Source: Xylanimonas ulmi
GTDB taxonomy: Bacteria; Actinomycetota; Actinomycetes; Actinomycetales; Cellulomonadaceae
Direction: 5' to 3'
NCBI RefSeq assembly: GCF_004216535.1
Contig: NZ_SGWX01000001.1
Coordinates: forward strand, 2,604,001-2,668,000
Length of the DNA stretch: 64,000 nt
Every line of letters starts with the position of its first letter. The first letter of the stretch is position 1. Both the position numbers and the translations under genes were made by a program. The notes beneath the pieces are model-generated. The model ran no database searches. It was given only the letters and a program-made list of their open reading frames with translations, and was not told the DNA's origin. This document shows positions 17,128-26,417 of this stretch, piece by piece.

Positions 17128-17436
17128 ATGAGCACGCTGCAGGATCTGCCCGCGGTCACCGAGTGCACGGTGGACGGATGCGGCTACAACCACGACCACG
17201 GCTGCCACGCCGGCGCGGTGACGATCGCCGGCCACGTGGGCGACGCCTCGTGCGCCACCTTTGTCCCGCTGGACACCAAGGGCGGGCTCGCGAAGGTGCT
17301 CGCGCACGTCGGCGCCTGCCAGCGCACCGACTGCGCGTTCAACACCGCCCTGGAGTGCATGGCGCCGTCGATCCGCGTCGGCGCCGGCCCCCAGGGGCTG
17401 GACCACGCCGACTGCCTGACGTTCCAGGCCCGCTGA
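17128..17436 (+). CDS. DUF1540 domain protein, cysteine-rich
   Basis: A 102-residue protein with two Cys-rich segments. The first is ECTVDGCGYNHDHGCHAGAVTIAG (about 12-35) with CATFVP near 47; the second is CQRTDCAFNTALECMAPSIRVG (about 70-91) with DCLTF near the end. This spacing of Cys and His is the DUF1540 pattern, thought to bind a metal; no reaction is known. The ATG at 17128 has GAGAGGA 7 nt upstream. There is no signal peptide or membrane segment. It sits alone behind the AT-rich double promoter region, so it is probably tightly regulated. Confidence 0.85.
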   Translation: MSTLQDLPAVTECTVDGCGYNHDHGCHAGAVTIAGHVGDASCATFVPLDTKGGLAKVLAHVGACQRTDCAFNTALECMAPSIRVGAGPQGLDHADCLTFQAR

Positions 17437-17534
17437 CCCGTCACACGATCGGGCGCGCCGCACCGGGCGCGCCCGATCGTCATGTCTGGAGCGCCGGCGT
17501 CCGCGGGACGCGCGGGCTGCGCCGTCGCGCGCGG

Positions 17535-17969
17535 TCAGGCGCGCTCAAGCACAAAGACCGGAATGACGCGGTCGGTCTTGAGCACGTATTGCGCATACGG
17601 CGGCCACGTGGCCACGGCCCGCTCCCACCACTCCTCACGCTCGGCGCCGTGCGCCTCGTGAGCGATGTACTCGTGCTTGCCGTCGACGTCCTGGAGCTCG
17701 ACCCGCGGGTTGGCGACGATGTTGTGGTACCAGACGGGGTGGCGCGGGGCGCCGCCCATCGAGGCGACGACGGCGTAGGCGCCGTCGTGCTCGACGCGCA
17801 TGAGCGGGGTCTTGCGCAAGGCGCCGGTCACCGCGCCGACGGTCGTGAGGATGATGACGGGGCGACCCTCGAGCGTGTTGCCCTCGGCGCCGCCGGACCG
17901 CTCGAACCGCTCGACCTGGGCGCGCGAGCGCTCGCGCGGGCTGGGGATGTAGTCACCGTGCAGAGGCAT
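17535..17969 (-). CDS. Nitroreductase-family deazaflavin (F420)-dependent oxidoreductase, DUF385
   Basis: A 144-residue protein of the Ddn/DUF385 split-barrel family. [36 protein letters not shown] matches the family's F420-binding strand region (TTxGRxSGxxR-TPL), and [17 protein letters not shown] is the second hallmark. Such enzymes reduce diverse substrates with F420H2; the substrate here is unknown. The ATG at 17969 lies just after CATGATGGGCGT, which could serve as a leaderless -10. It lies downstream of mshA on the same strand with a 23-nt gap. Confidence 0.85.
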   Translation of the reverse strand: MPLHGDYIPSPRERSRAQVERFERSGGAEGNTLEGRPVIILTTVGAVTGALRKTPLMRVEHDGAYAVVASMGGAPRHPVWYHNIVANPRVELQDVDGKHEYIAHEAHGAEREEWWERAVATWPPYAQYVLKTDRVIPVFVLERA

Positions 17970-17992
17970 ACGCCCATCATGCGCCACGCGCG

Positions 17993-19297
17993 TCATGACT
18001 CGCGCAGCGCCCGCTGTGCCGCCAGCCGCGCCTGGCGGGACTTGCGGGCCTGGTCGTAGACGTCCAGGACCGCCGACGCCGTCGCGTCCCAGCCGAAGCG
18101 GCTCGCCGCCGCGCGGGCGCCAGCCGCCAGCCGCGCCCGGCGCGCGTCGTCGCGCAGCAGCGCGCCCAGCTCGCGCGCCCAGAGCGCGGGGTCGTGACCC
18201 TCGACCAGCACCCCCGAGACGTCGTCGCGCACCACGGTGCGCAGGCCGCCGACGGCGGCGGCCACCACGGGCGTGCCACACGCCTGCGCCTCGGCCGCCA
18301 CGAGCCCGAACGACTCGCTGTGCGACGGCACGGCGACGACGTCGGCCGCCCGGAACCAGTCGCCCAGCGCCGCGCGGGAGACGGGCGGGCGCACGATCAG
18401 CCGGTCGCGCACCCCGTACTGGTGGGCCAGCGCCTCCAGCTCGCGCACCGCGGTCGGGCGGCCGCTCGCGCCACCCAGCACGACGAGCCGCACCGCGGGA
18501 TCGAGCCGCGCGAGCGCGCGGACCAGCACGTCCGGCCCCTTGAGGAGTTGCACGCGACCCGCGAACAGCACCAACGGCGCGTCGGTGGGCAGGGCGAGAC
18601 CCGTGCGCAGCGCGCGTCGCACCGCGGCGACGGCGTCGGGAGTCTGCCCGCCGATCGGGGTGAACGCGTCGAGGTCCACGCCGGGGGCGACCACATGCAC
18701 CCGCTCGGGCTCGGCGCCGTACTCGCGCACCAGGTCGTCGGCCTCCTCGCGCGTGCTCGCGATCAGCGCGTCCGCCTCGCCCGCCACCTGCTCCTCGCCG
18801 ATGATCCGGCCCGCGGGCTCGGGCGTGTCCCCGGGGGCGAGCGCCGCGTTCTTGATGCGCGCCATGGTGTGCATGGTGTGGACCAGGGGCACGTCCCAGC
18901 GTTCGGCGGCCAGCCACCCGGCCTGCCCCGACAGCCAGTAGTGCGTGTGCACGACGTCGTACCAACCCTCGGGCCGGTGCGCCTCGGCGCGCAGCACACC
19001 CGCCGTGAACGCGCAGAGCTGGCCGGGCAGGTCGTTCTTGTCGAGGCCCTCGAACGGCCCCGCCGGCACGTGCAGGACGCGCACGCCGGGCTGCACGTCG
19101 ACCACCAGGGGCTGCGCCGAACTCGTGGCGCGCGTGAAGATCTCGACCTCGGCGCCGCGCCGGGCCAGCGCGCGCGCCAGGTCGAGCACGTAGACGTTCA
19201 TGCCGCCCGCGTCGCCCGTGCCGGGCTGATCGAGCGGGCTGGTGTGGACCGAGAGCATGGCCACGCGCGGCGTGCGCGCCGCCCCGACGTCGCTCAT
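17993..19297 (-). CDS. mshA: D-inositol-3-phosphate glycosyltransferase (mycothiol synthesis)
   Basis: First committed enzyme of mycothiol synthesis, transferring GlcNAc from UDP-GlcNAc to 1-L-myo-inositol 1-phosphate. The 434-residue GT4-fold protein begins [27 protein letters not shown], which is characteristic of MshA. It contains [34 protein letters not shown] and the nucleotide-sugar site [20 protein letters not shown] chose the ATG at 19297 (MSDVGAART), which overlaps the stop of the upstream lactonase-family gene (ATGA); the longer frame is spurious. Confidence 0.93.
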   Translation of the reverse strand: MSDVGAARTPRVAMLSVHTSPLDQPGTGDAGGMNVYVLDLARALARRGAEVEIFTRATSSAQPLVVDVQPGVRVLHVPAGPFEGLDKNDLPGQLCAFTAGVLRAEAHRPEGWYDVVHTHYWLSGQAGWLAAERWDVPLVHTMHTMARIKNAALAPGDTPEPAGRIIGEEQVAGEADALIASTREEADDLVREYGAEPERVHVVAPGVDLDAFTPIGGQTPDAVAAVRRALRTGLALPTDAPLVLFAGRVQLLKGPDVLVRALARLDPAVRLVVLGGASGRPTAVRELEALAHQYGVRDRLIVRPPVSRAALGDWFRAADVVAVPSHSESFGLVAAEAQACGTPVVAAAVGGLRTVVRDDVSGVLVEGHDPALWARELGALLRDDARRARLAAGARAAASRFGWDATASAVLDVYDQARKSRQARLAAQRALRES

Positions 19298-20412
19298 GCG
19301 GCCTCCAGCACACAGGCGGGCGGTGTCGGCAACGCGACGGCGTCCGTGACCTCGCCGGCGCCCGTGACCGGGTCGACCAGCACCGCCGCGAGGTCGCCGG
19401 CGCCCTGCCGGGCCACGACGACGAGCAGACGCCCGTGCGCGCACTGCCCCAGCACGGCGTGGTGGCGCGGGCACGCGCCGGCGCCGAGCGCGATGTCGGC
19501 GAGCGGGTCGAGCGCGGGCACGCCGTCGTCGCCGACCCGGACGCGGTGCGTCGAGAGCACGTCGTCGCCGCGGACGCCCACGGTCAGCAGGTCACCCGTG
19601 AGCGCGATGTGCGACGGGCTCGGCCCTGGCGGTGACGACGCTGGCAGCCCCGCGGGCGCGCGCGCACCGGCCACGACCGGGGTTGCGGTGACCGGGGTTG
19701 CGGCGACCGGAGTCCACCCGCCCGCCGCGGGCAGGAGCAGGTGCAGGCGCGCGTCGAGCTCGCCGACGACGACCAGGGCGCCGCCCGGCAGCTCGACCAG
19801 GTGGCGCGGGCCGGCGCCGCCTGGCAGACGCGCGGCGACAGCGGGCGCCGTCGGGCGGCGCCGGGGTCCGGCGACGCGCGCCGGGTAGCGCCGCAGCGTG
19901 TCCGCCCCGAGGTCCGCGACAAGGACGTCCTCGCCGCGGGCCGCGACGAAGTGCGCGTGCGGGCCCTCCTGGCGGTCGGCCTGTGGCCCCGACCCGCCGC
20001 CCGCGAACCGCACGGCGTCCCCGGCCAGGGCGCCCGTCGCCGGGTCGAGCGGAACGGCTGCGGCGACGCCGTCGCCGTAGTGGGCGATCCACAGGGTGTG
20101 CGCCAGCGCGAGCACGTGGCACCCGAACGCCCCACCCGAGGCGAGCACCACCGGGGCTCCGAGGGCGCCGTCGGGCGAGAGGGGGAACGCGCTGACCGTC
20201 CCGGGCGCGTCCTCGGCGACCGCGTAGAGCGTGCGCCCCGAGGGGTGCAGGGCGAGGAACGACGGCGCGGGCGACGTCGCCGCGAGCCGCGGGCGCCCGA
20301 ACCGGCCATCGGCGCCGACGTCGAGCGACCAGACGCCCTCACCCGATCCAGCGCTCGCGCCCACGGCGGGATAGGACCCCACCCACAGGGTGTGCGGCGC
20401 GACGGCGGTCAT
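19294..20412 (-). CDS. Lactonase family (6-phosphogluconolactonase-like) beta-propeller protein
   Basis: A 372-residue protein with the seven-bladed propeller pattern of the Pgl/lactonase family. It starts with LWVGSYPA and has repeated blades such as [64 protein letters not shown] and [19 protein letters not shown]. Known members hydrolyse 6-phosphogluconolactone, but many homologues are uncharacterised. The start at 20412 is preceded by TACCCT at 20420-20425 with a 7-nt gap, suggesting a leaderless mRNA. It is translationally coupled to mshA. Confidence 0.78.
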   Translation of the reverse strand: MTAVAPHTLWVGSYPAVGASAGSGEGVWSLDVGADGRFGRPRLAATSPAPSFLALHPSGRTLYAVAEDAPGTVSAFPLSPDGALGAPVVLASGGAFGCHVLALAHTLWIAHYGDGVAAAVPLDPATGALAGDAVRFAGGGSGPQADRQEGPHAHFVAARGEDVLVADLGADTLRRYPARVAGPRRRPTAPAVAARLPGGAGPRHLVELPGGALVVVGELDARLHLLLPAAGGWTPVAATPVTATPVVAGARAPAGLPASSPPGPSPSHIALTGDLLTVGVRGDDVLSTHRVRVGDDGVPALDPLADIALGAGACPRHHAVLGQCAHGRLLVVVARQGAGDLAAVLVDPVTGAGEVTDAVALPTPPACVLEAA

Positions 20413-20491
20413 GAGGGAAAGGGTAGGCCGCGACTGTCCACGCTCCGGGCCGCTGTCCGCACCGGAGCGAGGAATGGCCTGTGACGCGAAA

Positions 20492-20526
20492 CGGCGGCGA
20501 CCTTTCTCACAGAAAGGTCGCCGCCG
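20492..20526. terminator. Terminator hairpin downstream of lsr2
   Basis: CGGCGGCGACCTTTCT pairs perfectly (16 bp) with AGAAAGGTCGCCGCCG around a 3-nt loop, followed on the minus strand by TTT. It lies 19 nt beyond the lsr2 stop and upstream of the lactonase gene. Confidence 0.88.
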
Positions 20527-20545
20527 TCGTGGCGCGTGGCGTACG

Positions 20546-20881
20546 TCAGTGCGCGGCTTCGAACGCGGTCACAACCTCCGCGGCGATTCGGCCACGGTCG
20601 GAGACCTTGAAGCCGTTGTCCCGCGCCCACTCACGGATCTTCGCGAGCTGGGCACGGTCTGCGGTGGTACGACGAGCCCCACCGCGCGAGACCGGGGCCG
20701 CACGGCCACCGGACTTGCGGGCGTGGCCGATCCACGTTGCGAGCGCCTCACGAAGCTCGGAAGCGTGGGCTGCGGTGAGGTCAATCTCGAACGAGACACC
20801 GTCGAGAGCAAAGGTGACCGTCTCGTCAGCCTCTGCGCCGTCGATGTCGTCGAACAACATGACCTGAGTCTTCTGAACCAC
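20546..20881 (-). CDS. lsr2: Nucleoid-associated protein Lsr2
   Basis: A 111-residue H-NS-like protein that bridges DNA and silences AT-rich regions. VVQKTQVMLFDDIDGAEADETVTFALDG is the N-terminal oligomerisation domain. The C-terminal DNA-binding domain ends KIREWARDNGFKVSDRGRIAAEVV, with the Arg-Gly-Arg hook that enters AT-rich minor grooves. The start is the GTG at 20881, preceded by GAAAGG at about 9 nt; the longer frame from 20917 would lie in the leader. It has its own strong promoter and terminator and is transcribed separately from lysS. Confidence 0.95.
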   Translation of the reverse strand: MVQKTQVMLFDDIDGAEADETVTFALDGVSFEIDLTAAHASELREALATWIGHARKSGGRAAPVSRGGARRTTADRAQLAKIREWARDNGFKVSDRGRIAAEVVTAFEAAH

Positions 20882-20919
20882 GTAGGACCGCCTTTCTAGG
20901 AGAAGATCAAGCGGCACCG

Positions 20920-20948
20920 AGCATGACTCACGGATAAACGATTGTCAA
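20920..20948 (-). promoter_or_regulatory. lsr2 promoter
   Basis: Minus strand: perfect -35 TTGACA (20943-20948), 17-nt spacer, -10 CATGCT (20920-20925). It lies about 40 nt upstream of the lsr2 GTG in a noticeably AT-rich stretch, so it is well placed for direct use and for Lsr2 autoregulation. Confidence 0.8.
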
Positions 20949-20996
20949 CAACACGCCGAGAGTTTCCGTAATTGTGATCGGCTCGACCCCCGCGGC

Positions 20997-21194
20997 TCAT
21001 TGGCCCGACTGGTCGCTCCCGCTCGGGCCCGCCTGCCCCTGCGCTAACTCCGCGCCATCTTCTGCGTCAAGCCGCGCCAACGCCTCGCGCTCATTGCGGT
21101 CGGCGCGGACAATCTTCCGCATCGCGAACCAGAAGATGAGTCCGACGCCCACGGAGGGCGTCACACCTGCGACGATGGCCCAGAACGTGCTCAC
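20997..21194 (-). CDS. Small single-pass membrane protein coupled to lysS
   Basis: A 65-residue protein with one hydrophobic segment, [21 protein letters not shown] (about 4-24). A basic stretch [13 protein letters not shown] and an acidic/polar tail follow, so the N-terminus is probably outside and the tail cytoplasmic. Its GTG overlaps the lysS TGA (GTGA, 21191-21194), a coupling that argues it is translated. I do not know a function. Confidence 0.7.
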   Translation of the reverse strand: MSTFWAIVAGVTPSVGVGLIFWFAMRKIVRADRNEREALARLDAEDGAELAQGQAGPSGSDQSGQ

Positions 21195-22738
21195 GCGACG
21201 CCGCCCGACCCCTGCGGCTTGACGAGCGGGAACAGAATCGTCTCGCGGATGCCGAGTCCCGTCAGGGCCATGAGCAGACGGTCGATTCCCATCCCCATTC
21301 CTCCGGTGGGGGGCATCGCGTACTCCATCGCCACGAGGAAGTCCTCGTCGAGCCTCATCGCCTCGTCGTCACCCGCAGCGGCGAGAAGGGCCTGCGCCTC
21401 GAAACGCTGGCGCTGGATCACCGGATCGACCAACTCCGAGTAGCCGGTCGCGAGTTCAAACCCGCGCACGTACAGGTCCCATTTCTCGACCTGACCCGGA
21501 ACGTCCCGGTGCGCGCGCACCAACGGGCTCGTCTCGACCGGGAAGTCGCGCACGAACGTCGGCGCCGACAAGTGGTCGCCAACCCGGTGCTCCCACAAGG
21601 TCTCGACGATCTTGCCATGGTTGACGGCCTTGCGTTCGACGTCGACATCAAGCCTCTTGGCGATGGCGATGAGCTCCTCAACCGAAGTCTGCGGCGTGAT
21701 CTGTTCGCCGAGCGACTCCGAAAGCGACCCGTACATGGTCAACCGCGCCCATTCGCCGCCCAGGTCGTACTCCTGGCCGTCCGGCAATGCCACGACGGTC
21801 GTGCCCAGCACGTCCTGTGCCGCGGTCTGGACAAGGTCCTGAGTCAGGGCGCCGATGGTGTTGTAGTCGCCGTAGGCCTCATACGCCTCAAGCATCGCGA
21901 ACTCGGGTGAGTGCGTGGAGTCCGCGCCCTCGTTGCGGAAGTTGCGGTTGATCTCGAAGACGCGCTCGACGCCGCCCACGACGGCCCGCTTGAGGAACAG
22001 CTCGGGCGCGATGCGCATGAACAGCTCGATGTCGTAGGCGTTCATATGCGTGGTGAAGGGCCGCGCCGCGGCGCCCGACGCGATGGTCTGCAGCATCGGC
22101 GTCTCGACCTCAAGGAAGTCGCGGCGGTGGAAGTTCTCGCGCAGCGAGCGGACCGTCGCCGCGCGCAGGCGCACCATGTCGCGCGCCGCGGGCCGGGCGA
22201 TGAGGTCGACGTACCGCTGGCGGACGCGCGACTCCTCCGACAGATCCTTGTGCAGCACCGGCAGGGGGCGCAGCGACTTGGCCGCGATCTGCCACGTGTC
22301 GGCGAAGACGCTCAGCTCGCCGCGGCGCGACGAGCCGACGCGCCCGTGCACGAACAGGTGGTCGCCGAGGTCGACGTCGGACTTGAAGGCCGCGAGCGAG
22401 TCCTCGCCGACCACGGCGAGGCTCAGCATCGCCTGCAGCCGGTTGCCCTCGCCGTCCTGCAGCGTGACGAAGCACAGCTTGCCCGTGTTGCGCAGGAACA
22501 CCACCCGCCCCGCGACGCCCGCGAGGTCGTCGGTCTCCTGACCGGCCTCCAGATGGCCGTAGGCCGCACGCACCGCCGCGATGGTGTGCGTGACGGGCAC
22601 CCCCACCGGGTAGGGGTCGACGCCCTCGGCCAGCATCCGGTCGCGCTTGTCGCGGCGGACGCGCAGCTGTTCGGGCAGGTCGTCACCCGCCTGGCGAGCG
22701 GCGTCGTCGGAGGTGGGGTTCGGGGCTGTGGTCACCAC
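21191..22738 (-). CDS. lysS: Lysine--tRNA ligase, class II
   Basis: Charges tRNA-Lys. The 515-residue protein has an N-terminal OB-fold anticodon-binding domain (about 60-165, with [20 protein letters not shown]) and a class II catalytic core. Motif 1 is FLEVETPML; motif 2 is [20 protein letters not shown]; motif 3 is [15 protein letters not shown]. Two adjacent GTG codons (22738, 22735) are possible starts. In many actinobacteria panC, panD and coaX precede lysS; here the upstream gene is the DUF2520 gene directly. Confidence 0.97.
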   Translation of the reverse strand: MVTTAPNPTSDDAARQAGDDLPEQLRVRRDKRDRMLAEGVDPYPVGVPVTHTIAAVRAAYGHLEAGQETDDLAGVAGRVVFLRNTGKLCFVTLQDGEGNRLQAMLSLAVVGEDSLAAFKSDVDLGDHLFVHGRVGSSRRGELSVFADTWQIAAKSLRPLPVLHKDLSEESRVRQRYVDLIARPAARDMVRLRAATVRSLRENFHRRDFLEVETPMLQTIASGAAARPFTTHMNAYDIELFMRIAPELFLKRAVVGGVERVFEINRNFRNEGADSTHSPEFAMLEAYEAYGDYNTIGALTQDLVQTAAQDVLGTTVVALPDGQEYDLGGEWARLTMYGSLSESLGEQITPQTSVEELIAIAKRLDVDVERKAVNHGKIVETLWEHRVGDHLSAPTFVRDFPVETSPLVRAHRDVPGQVEKWDLYVRGFELATGYSELVDPVIQRQRFEAQALLAAAGDDEAMRLDEDFLVAMEYAMPPTGGMGMGIDRLLMALTGLGIRETILFPLVKPQGSGGVA

Positions 22739-22781
22739 GGGATTCTACCGGCGCGAGCCTGGGCGTCCTGCGGGCCGGGCC

Positions 22782-23744
22782 TCAGCGATCGGGCGGCGTG
22801 TCCACGCCCGGTCCGCCGTTCGCGGCGAGCGCGTCGAGCAGCGCGCGGGCTGCCGGGGCGTCGAGACGGTGCGCCGCGAGCCCGCGGCGCACCGACGCGC
22901 GCGCGAGGTCCGCGTACGACGTCGGCGCGTCCGTCGCCCCCGAGCCCGCGGCGAAGGCCGCCAACGCGTCCACGTGCGCGCGCAGCGTCTGGGCGTCGCC
23001 ACGCGGCACGGCCCCGCCGAGCGCCGCGATGGCGCCCGGGCCCTCACCCTCGACACGCGTGTCCGCGGCGCGCGTCGCGCCGTCGAGCGCGGCGCTCAGC
23101 AGCGGCGCCAGCATCCGACCGGGGCGCTCGACCCCGGCGGCCTCAAGCGCCTGCGCCACCTGCGCGACCAGGGTGACCAGGTGGTCCGCGCCGTGCGCGA
23201 GCGCCGCGTCGTAGAGCGGGCGCGCGGCCTCGTCGACGACGACCGGCTCGCCGCCCACCTCGACGACAAGCGCCTGCCCGATGGGCAGCACCGCCGCGGG
23301 CGCGGTGACCGCGAACGTCGTGCCCTCAAGCCGCGCGAGGTCGAGCGAGGTTCCCGTGAAGCTCATCGCCGGGTGGATCGCGAGCGGGATCGCGCCCGAG
23401 CGCAGGGCGGGAGCCAGCACCGCGACGCCCTGGCGGCCCGAGGTGTGCACCACGATCTGCCCAGGCTGCCAGCCGCCCACCTGCGCGATGCCGTCGACCA
23501 GCGGGGCGAGGGCGTCGTCGGGCACCGTCAGCAGCACGAGCTCGGCGCGCTCGACCACCTGGGCCACCTCGATCACCGGCACGCCCGGCAGCAGGGCGGC
23601 GGCGCGCTCACGCGACGCCTCGCTGATGGCGCTGACCCCGACGACGGCGTGGCCCGCGGCGCGCAACGCGCTGCCCAGCACCGCGCCGACCCGGCCGGCG
23701 CCCACCACCCCGACGCCCAGGCGACCGGGACGGCGCTCGCTCAT
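22782..23744 (-). CDS. Rossmann-like / DUF2520 domain NAD(P)-binding protein
   Basis: A 320-residue protein related to M. tuberculosis Rv3603c. The N-terminal Rossmann domain has VGVVGAGRVGAVLGSALRAAGH (about 11-32) and VLLTVPDDAL. The C-terminal DUF2520 domain includes SGRQGVAVLAPALRSGAIPLAIHPAMSFTG, resembling pyrroline-5-carboxylate or ketopantoate reductase-like proteins. In other actinobacteria it sits next to panC, suggesting but not proving a role near pantothenate synthesis. The ATG overlaps the PH-domain gene stop (ATGA). Confidence 0.85.
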   Translation of the reverse strand: MSERRPGRLGVGVVGAGRVGAVLGSALRAAGHAVVGVSAISEASRERAAALLPGVPVIEVAQVVERAELVLLTVPDDALAPLVDGIAQVGGWQPGQIVVHTSGRQGVAVLAPALRSGAIPLAIHPAMSFTGTSLDLARLEGTTFAVTAPAAVLPIGQALVVEVGGEPVVVDEAARPLYDAALAHGADHLVTLVAQVAQALEAAGVERPGRMLAPLLSAALDGATRAADTRVEGEGPGAIAALGGAVPRGDAQTLRAHVDALAAFAAGSGATDAPTSYADLARASVRRGLAAHRLDAPAARALLDALAANGGPGVDTPPDR

Positions 23745-25408
23745 GCCGGCACGTCCGGGTCACGCGGCTCGGGCGCGCCGTCGGTGGGCGCGACGTCGGC
23801 GGGCGCGCCGTCATCACGCACGGCGCCCTGCATCCATCGCTCCGGGCCGGCGTGCGCGCGGGCCTCGCGTGCCCGGGCGGCCTGCTCGCCCAGGAGGCGC
23901 GCGGCGTCGTGGGCGTCGAGATGGGGCACCGAGGGGACGACGGCGCCCGGCGTCGAGTGGACGGCGAAGGTCGCCACGCCCAGGCGGCGCTGCAGCGGAC
24001 CCTGTTCGAGCGCGAGCGACTGGGTGCGCTCGTGCGGCACGATGTCGAGGCGGCGCACCAGCCTCCCGCGGCGCAGCAGCAGGGCCCGGTCGGTCACGGC
24101 GAACGCGTCGCGCCGCCAGGAGATCGGGTCGACCCAGCGGGCGCGGCGCGGCGCGTTGGTGAAGCGCGCCTGCCCGTCGCGCGCGGGCGCGACGCCCTCG
24201 GGCCCGACCATGCCCGTGAGCCCTTCGTCGAGCAGCGCCAGCGGGTCGGGTGTGCCCAGGTCGGGCAGCACGAGCCACAGGGCCGTCAGGGCCTCCTCGC
24301 GCGGCCCGACCGGCAGCAGCACGTTCTGGGAGCGGTTGCCCTCCTGGAGGTAGCCCGCGACGTTGACCTGCACGCGCCACCAGTCCGGCCCGCGCCACAG
24401 CGGGCCCTGGGTCAGCGAGACGGCCTGGACGCGGCCCGGCGGGATGGTCTGGGCGCGCGTCTCGAGCAGGCCGTGGCGCAGGCGGATGCCGTCGGGCGAG
24501 AGCGCGGCGCGGAAGCCGAACTCCCCCGTGAACCGGCTGAACAGGTAGCCGCCGCCACCGATGACGACGGGCGCCGCGGACGCGAGGATCGACGGCTCGC
24601 GCGTGACGGCGACGGCGACGGCGACGCCGATCAAGGCGACCAGCAGCACCCAGATGCCGGGCGAGCGCACCAGCGAGGCGATCAGCCGACCCGGTGGGAC
24701 GACGTAGACCTCCCGCTCGGGCGCCTCGGCCGTCTCGGCGAGCGGCTGCGCGGGCGCGTCCGGGCTCGGAGCGACCGGGCTCGGCGCCTGCGCGGCCGGG
24801 CTCGACGCCTGCGCGGCCGGGATCGGAGCGTCCGCAGGCTCCGCGTCGCCTCCGCTGGTCGGCGCCGCTGTCGGTGCGGCGGCGGTGGCGGCCGACGCGG
24901 CGGGCCGGGTGCGCAGTCCCGCGGCGCGCGCCAGGAGTTCGGCGCGCAGGCTCCGGGCGTCCTCGTCCCGCAGGAACCCGATGGCGATGGCCGAGCCGCT
25001 GCCGCCCGCGACCTCCAAAGTGAGCTCGGCGAGGCCGAAGAGCCGGGCCAGCACGGGCTGGCGGATATCGATGGCCTGCACGCGGTCGAGGCGGGCGTGC
25101 CGCTGCTGGCGGAAGACCACGCCCTTGCGCATGTGCACGTCGTCGTCGCCGACCGCGTACGCCGTCATGCGCCACGCGAGCGCCGCGTACCCGAACGCGA
25201 CCGCCGCGATGGCGCCGACGCCGAGCAGCACCTTCCACCACAGCCCGCCCACGGCGCCGGCGAGGTCCGCGGCCTGGTCGAACTGATCCAGCGTCTGCTG
25301 CCCGGCGAACGCGAGGGCGACAGCCACCACGGTCCACCCGCGGACGAACGGCGTCACAGGGTGCAGTCGGCGCCAGACGAGGCCGTCGCCGCTGGCGGGA
25401 GCGCTCAC
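23741..25408 (-). CDS. Large bacterial PH-domain (bPH2, DUF304) membrane protein
   Basis: A 555-residue protein of the YdbT type with repeated bPH2 domains. Membrane hairpins occur near residues 17-35 and 49-75, and IWVLLVALIGVAVAVAV is near the middle. bPH2 signatures are VRKGVVF-like HMRKGVVFRQQRHARLDRVQAIDI, RHGLLETRAQTIPPGRVQAVSL and RRGRLVRRLDIVPHERTQSL. An Ala/Pro-rich low-complexity stretch (about 195-260) separates the first domain from the rest. The GTG at 25408 overlaps the stop of the smaller PH gene (GTGA). Function unknown; the pair lies between the fol genes and the DUF2520 gene. Confidence 0.85.
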   Translation of the reverse strand: MSAPASGDGLVWRRLHPVTPFVRGWTVVAVALAFAGQQTLDQFDQAADLAGAVGGLWWKVLLGVGAIAAVAFGYAALAWRMTAYAVGDDDVHMRKGVVFRQQRHARLDRVQAIDIRQPVLARLFGLAELTLEVAGGSGSAIAIGFLRDEDARSLRAELLARAAGLRTRPAASAATAAAPTAAPTSGGDAEPADAPIPAAQASSPAAQAPSPVAPSPDAPAQPLAETAEAPEREVYVVPPGRLIASLVRSPGIWVLLVALIGVAVAVAVTREPSILASAAPVVIGGGGYLFSRFTGEFGFRAALSPDGIRLRHGLLETRAQTIPPGRVQAVSLTQGPLWRGPDWWRVQVNVAGYLQEGNRSQNVLLPVGPREEALTALWLVLPDLGTPDPLALLDEGLTGMVGPEGVAPARDGQARFTNAPRRARWVDPISWRRDAFAVTDRALLLRRGRLVRRLDIVPHERTQSLALEQGPLQRRLGVATFAVHSTPGAVVPSVPHLDAHDAARLLGEQAARAREARAHAGPERWMQGAVRDDGAPADVAPTDGAPEPRDPDVPA

Positions 25409-25896
25409 AGCCCCGCCAGCCTGGCCTCGCCGCGCGCGGAGAGCCGGTCGCGCAGACGCTCGGCCTCGTGCGGCGCCAGGCCCGGGATGGTCGCGTCCGT
25501 GGCCGCGGCCGCCGTGTGCAACTGCACCTGGGCGATGCCCAGCTTGCGGTCGAGCGGCCCCGCTGAGACGTCGACGTACTGCATGCGGCCGTAGGGGACG
25601 ACGACCAGCGAGCGGAACAGGATGCCCTTGCGCACCAGCAGGTCGTCGTCGCGCTCGGCGTACCCGATCGCGCGCACCTGCCGAGGGATCAGCGCGGCCC
25701 GCCACGCGAACAGCGCCGCGGGAACGCCCGCCAGGATCAGGAACCACGGCGAGAGCACGACGCCCAGCACCAGGCCGACGAGGACCGGCACGCCCGCGGT
25801 CACTCCCGAGGTGATGAACCGGGAGGTGATCAGACGAGTCGAGACGGGATGGAAGTCGACGCCGTCGGGGTCGAACAGCGTGGCCTGGTCGCTCAT
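25405..25896 (-). CDS. Small PH-domain (bPH2, DUF304) membrane protein
   Basis: A 163-residue protein with a cytoplasmic N-terminus, a membrane hairpin (GVPVLVGLVLGVVLSPWFLILAGVP, about 35-60) and one bPH2 domain containing LLVRKGILFRSLVVVPYGRMQYVDVSAGPLDRKLG. It matches the YdbS-like partner of YdbT-like proteins. The start is the ATG at 25896, preceded by GGATGGG. Its stop overlaps the start of the large PH gene, so the two are probably made together and may form a complex. Confidence 0.88.
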   Translation of the reverse strand: MSDQATLFDPDGVDFHPVSTRLITSRFITSGVTAGVPVLVGLVLGVVLSPWFLILAGVPAALFAWRAALIPRQVRAIGYAERDDDLLVRKGILFRSLVVVPYGRMQYVDVSAGPLDRKLGIAQVQLHTAAAATDATIPGLAPHEAERLRDRLSARGEARLAGL

Positions 25897-25927
25897 GCGC
25901 CCATCCTGCCCTGTGCCGGAGCGGTGG

Positions 25928-26416
25928 TCAGCCCGCCAGCGCCTCAGGGCCGCGTTCGCCGTCGCGCTCCACGTCGTCGTCGGGCGGTGGCAGCTCGCAG
26001 AACTTCTCGACGACCAACCCCACGACGACGAGCACGACCGAGCACAGCACCGCGACGCCCGCGGCGATCGCGCGATCGCGCTGCGACTCGATCTGGATGT
26101 CACCCACGACGTCGAGCGCCGCGGCCAGGTAGCGGCCGACCAGGATCGCGCCCGTGAGCGCGCCGGCCTTGGCCAGCACGAAGGTGCGCGCGGCGCGCAC
26201 CGGGTCGAGGTCCGGCTTGGAGCCCTTCTGATAGGAGCGGACGGCCCAGCCCAGCCAGAAGATCAACACCGCGAGCGTCAGCACGGCCACGTACTCGACC
26301 CAGGCGACCCGTGGCACGCGCACACCCTGCGCGTCCAGCACGCGCAGCAGGAGCATGCCGAGCAGCGTCACGCCGGCGGCGGTCAGGATGAGCAGGCGGA
26401 TGGGCGTGCGACGCAT
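25928..26416 (-). CDS. DUF3180 family membrane protein
   Basis: A 162-residue protein with four hydrophobic segments: ILTAAGVTLLGMLLLRVL, WVEYVAVLTLAVLIFWLGWAV, AGALTGAILVGRYLAA and GVAVLCSVVLVVVGLVV. RTFVLAKAGALTGAILVGRYLAA is the DUF3180 hallmark, shared with M. tuberculosis Rv3605c at the same place after folK. The start is the ATG at 26416, with only 1 nt between it and the folBK stop. No function is known; the conserved position in the fol operon suggests a linked role. Confidence 0.88.
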   Translation of the reverse strand: MRRTPIRLLILTAAGVTLLGMLLLRVLDAQGVRVPRVAWVEYVAVLTLAVLIFWLGWAVRSYQKGSKPDLDPVRAARTFVLAKAGALTGAILVGRYLAAALDVVGDIQIESQRDRAIAAGVAVLCSVVLVVVGLVVEKFCELPPPDDDVERDGERGPEALAG

Positions 26417-26417
26417 C

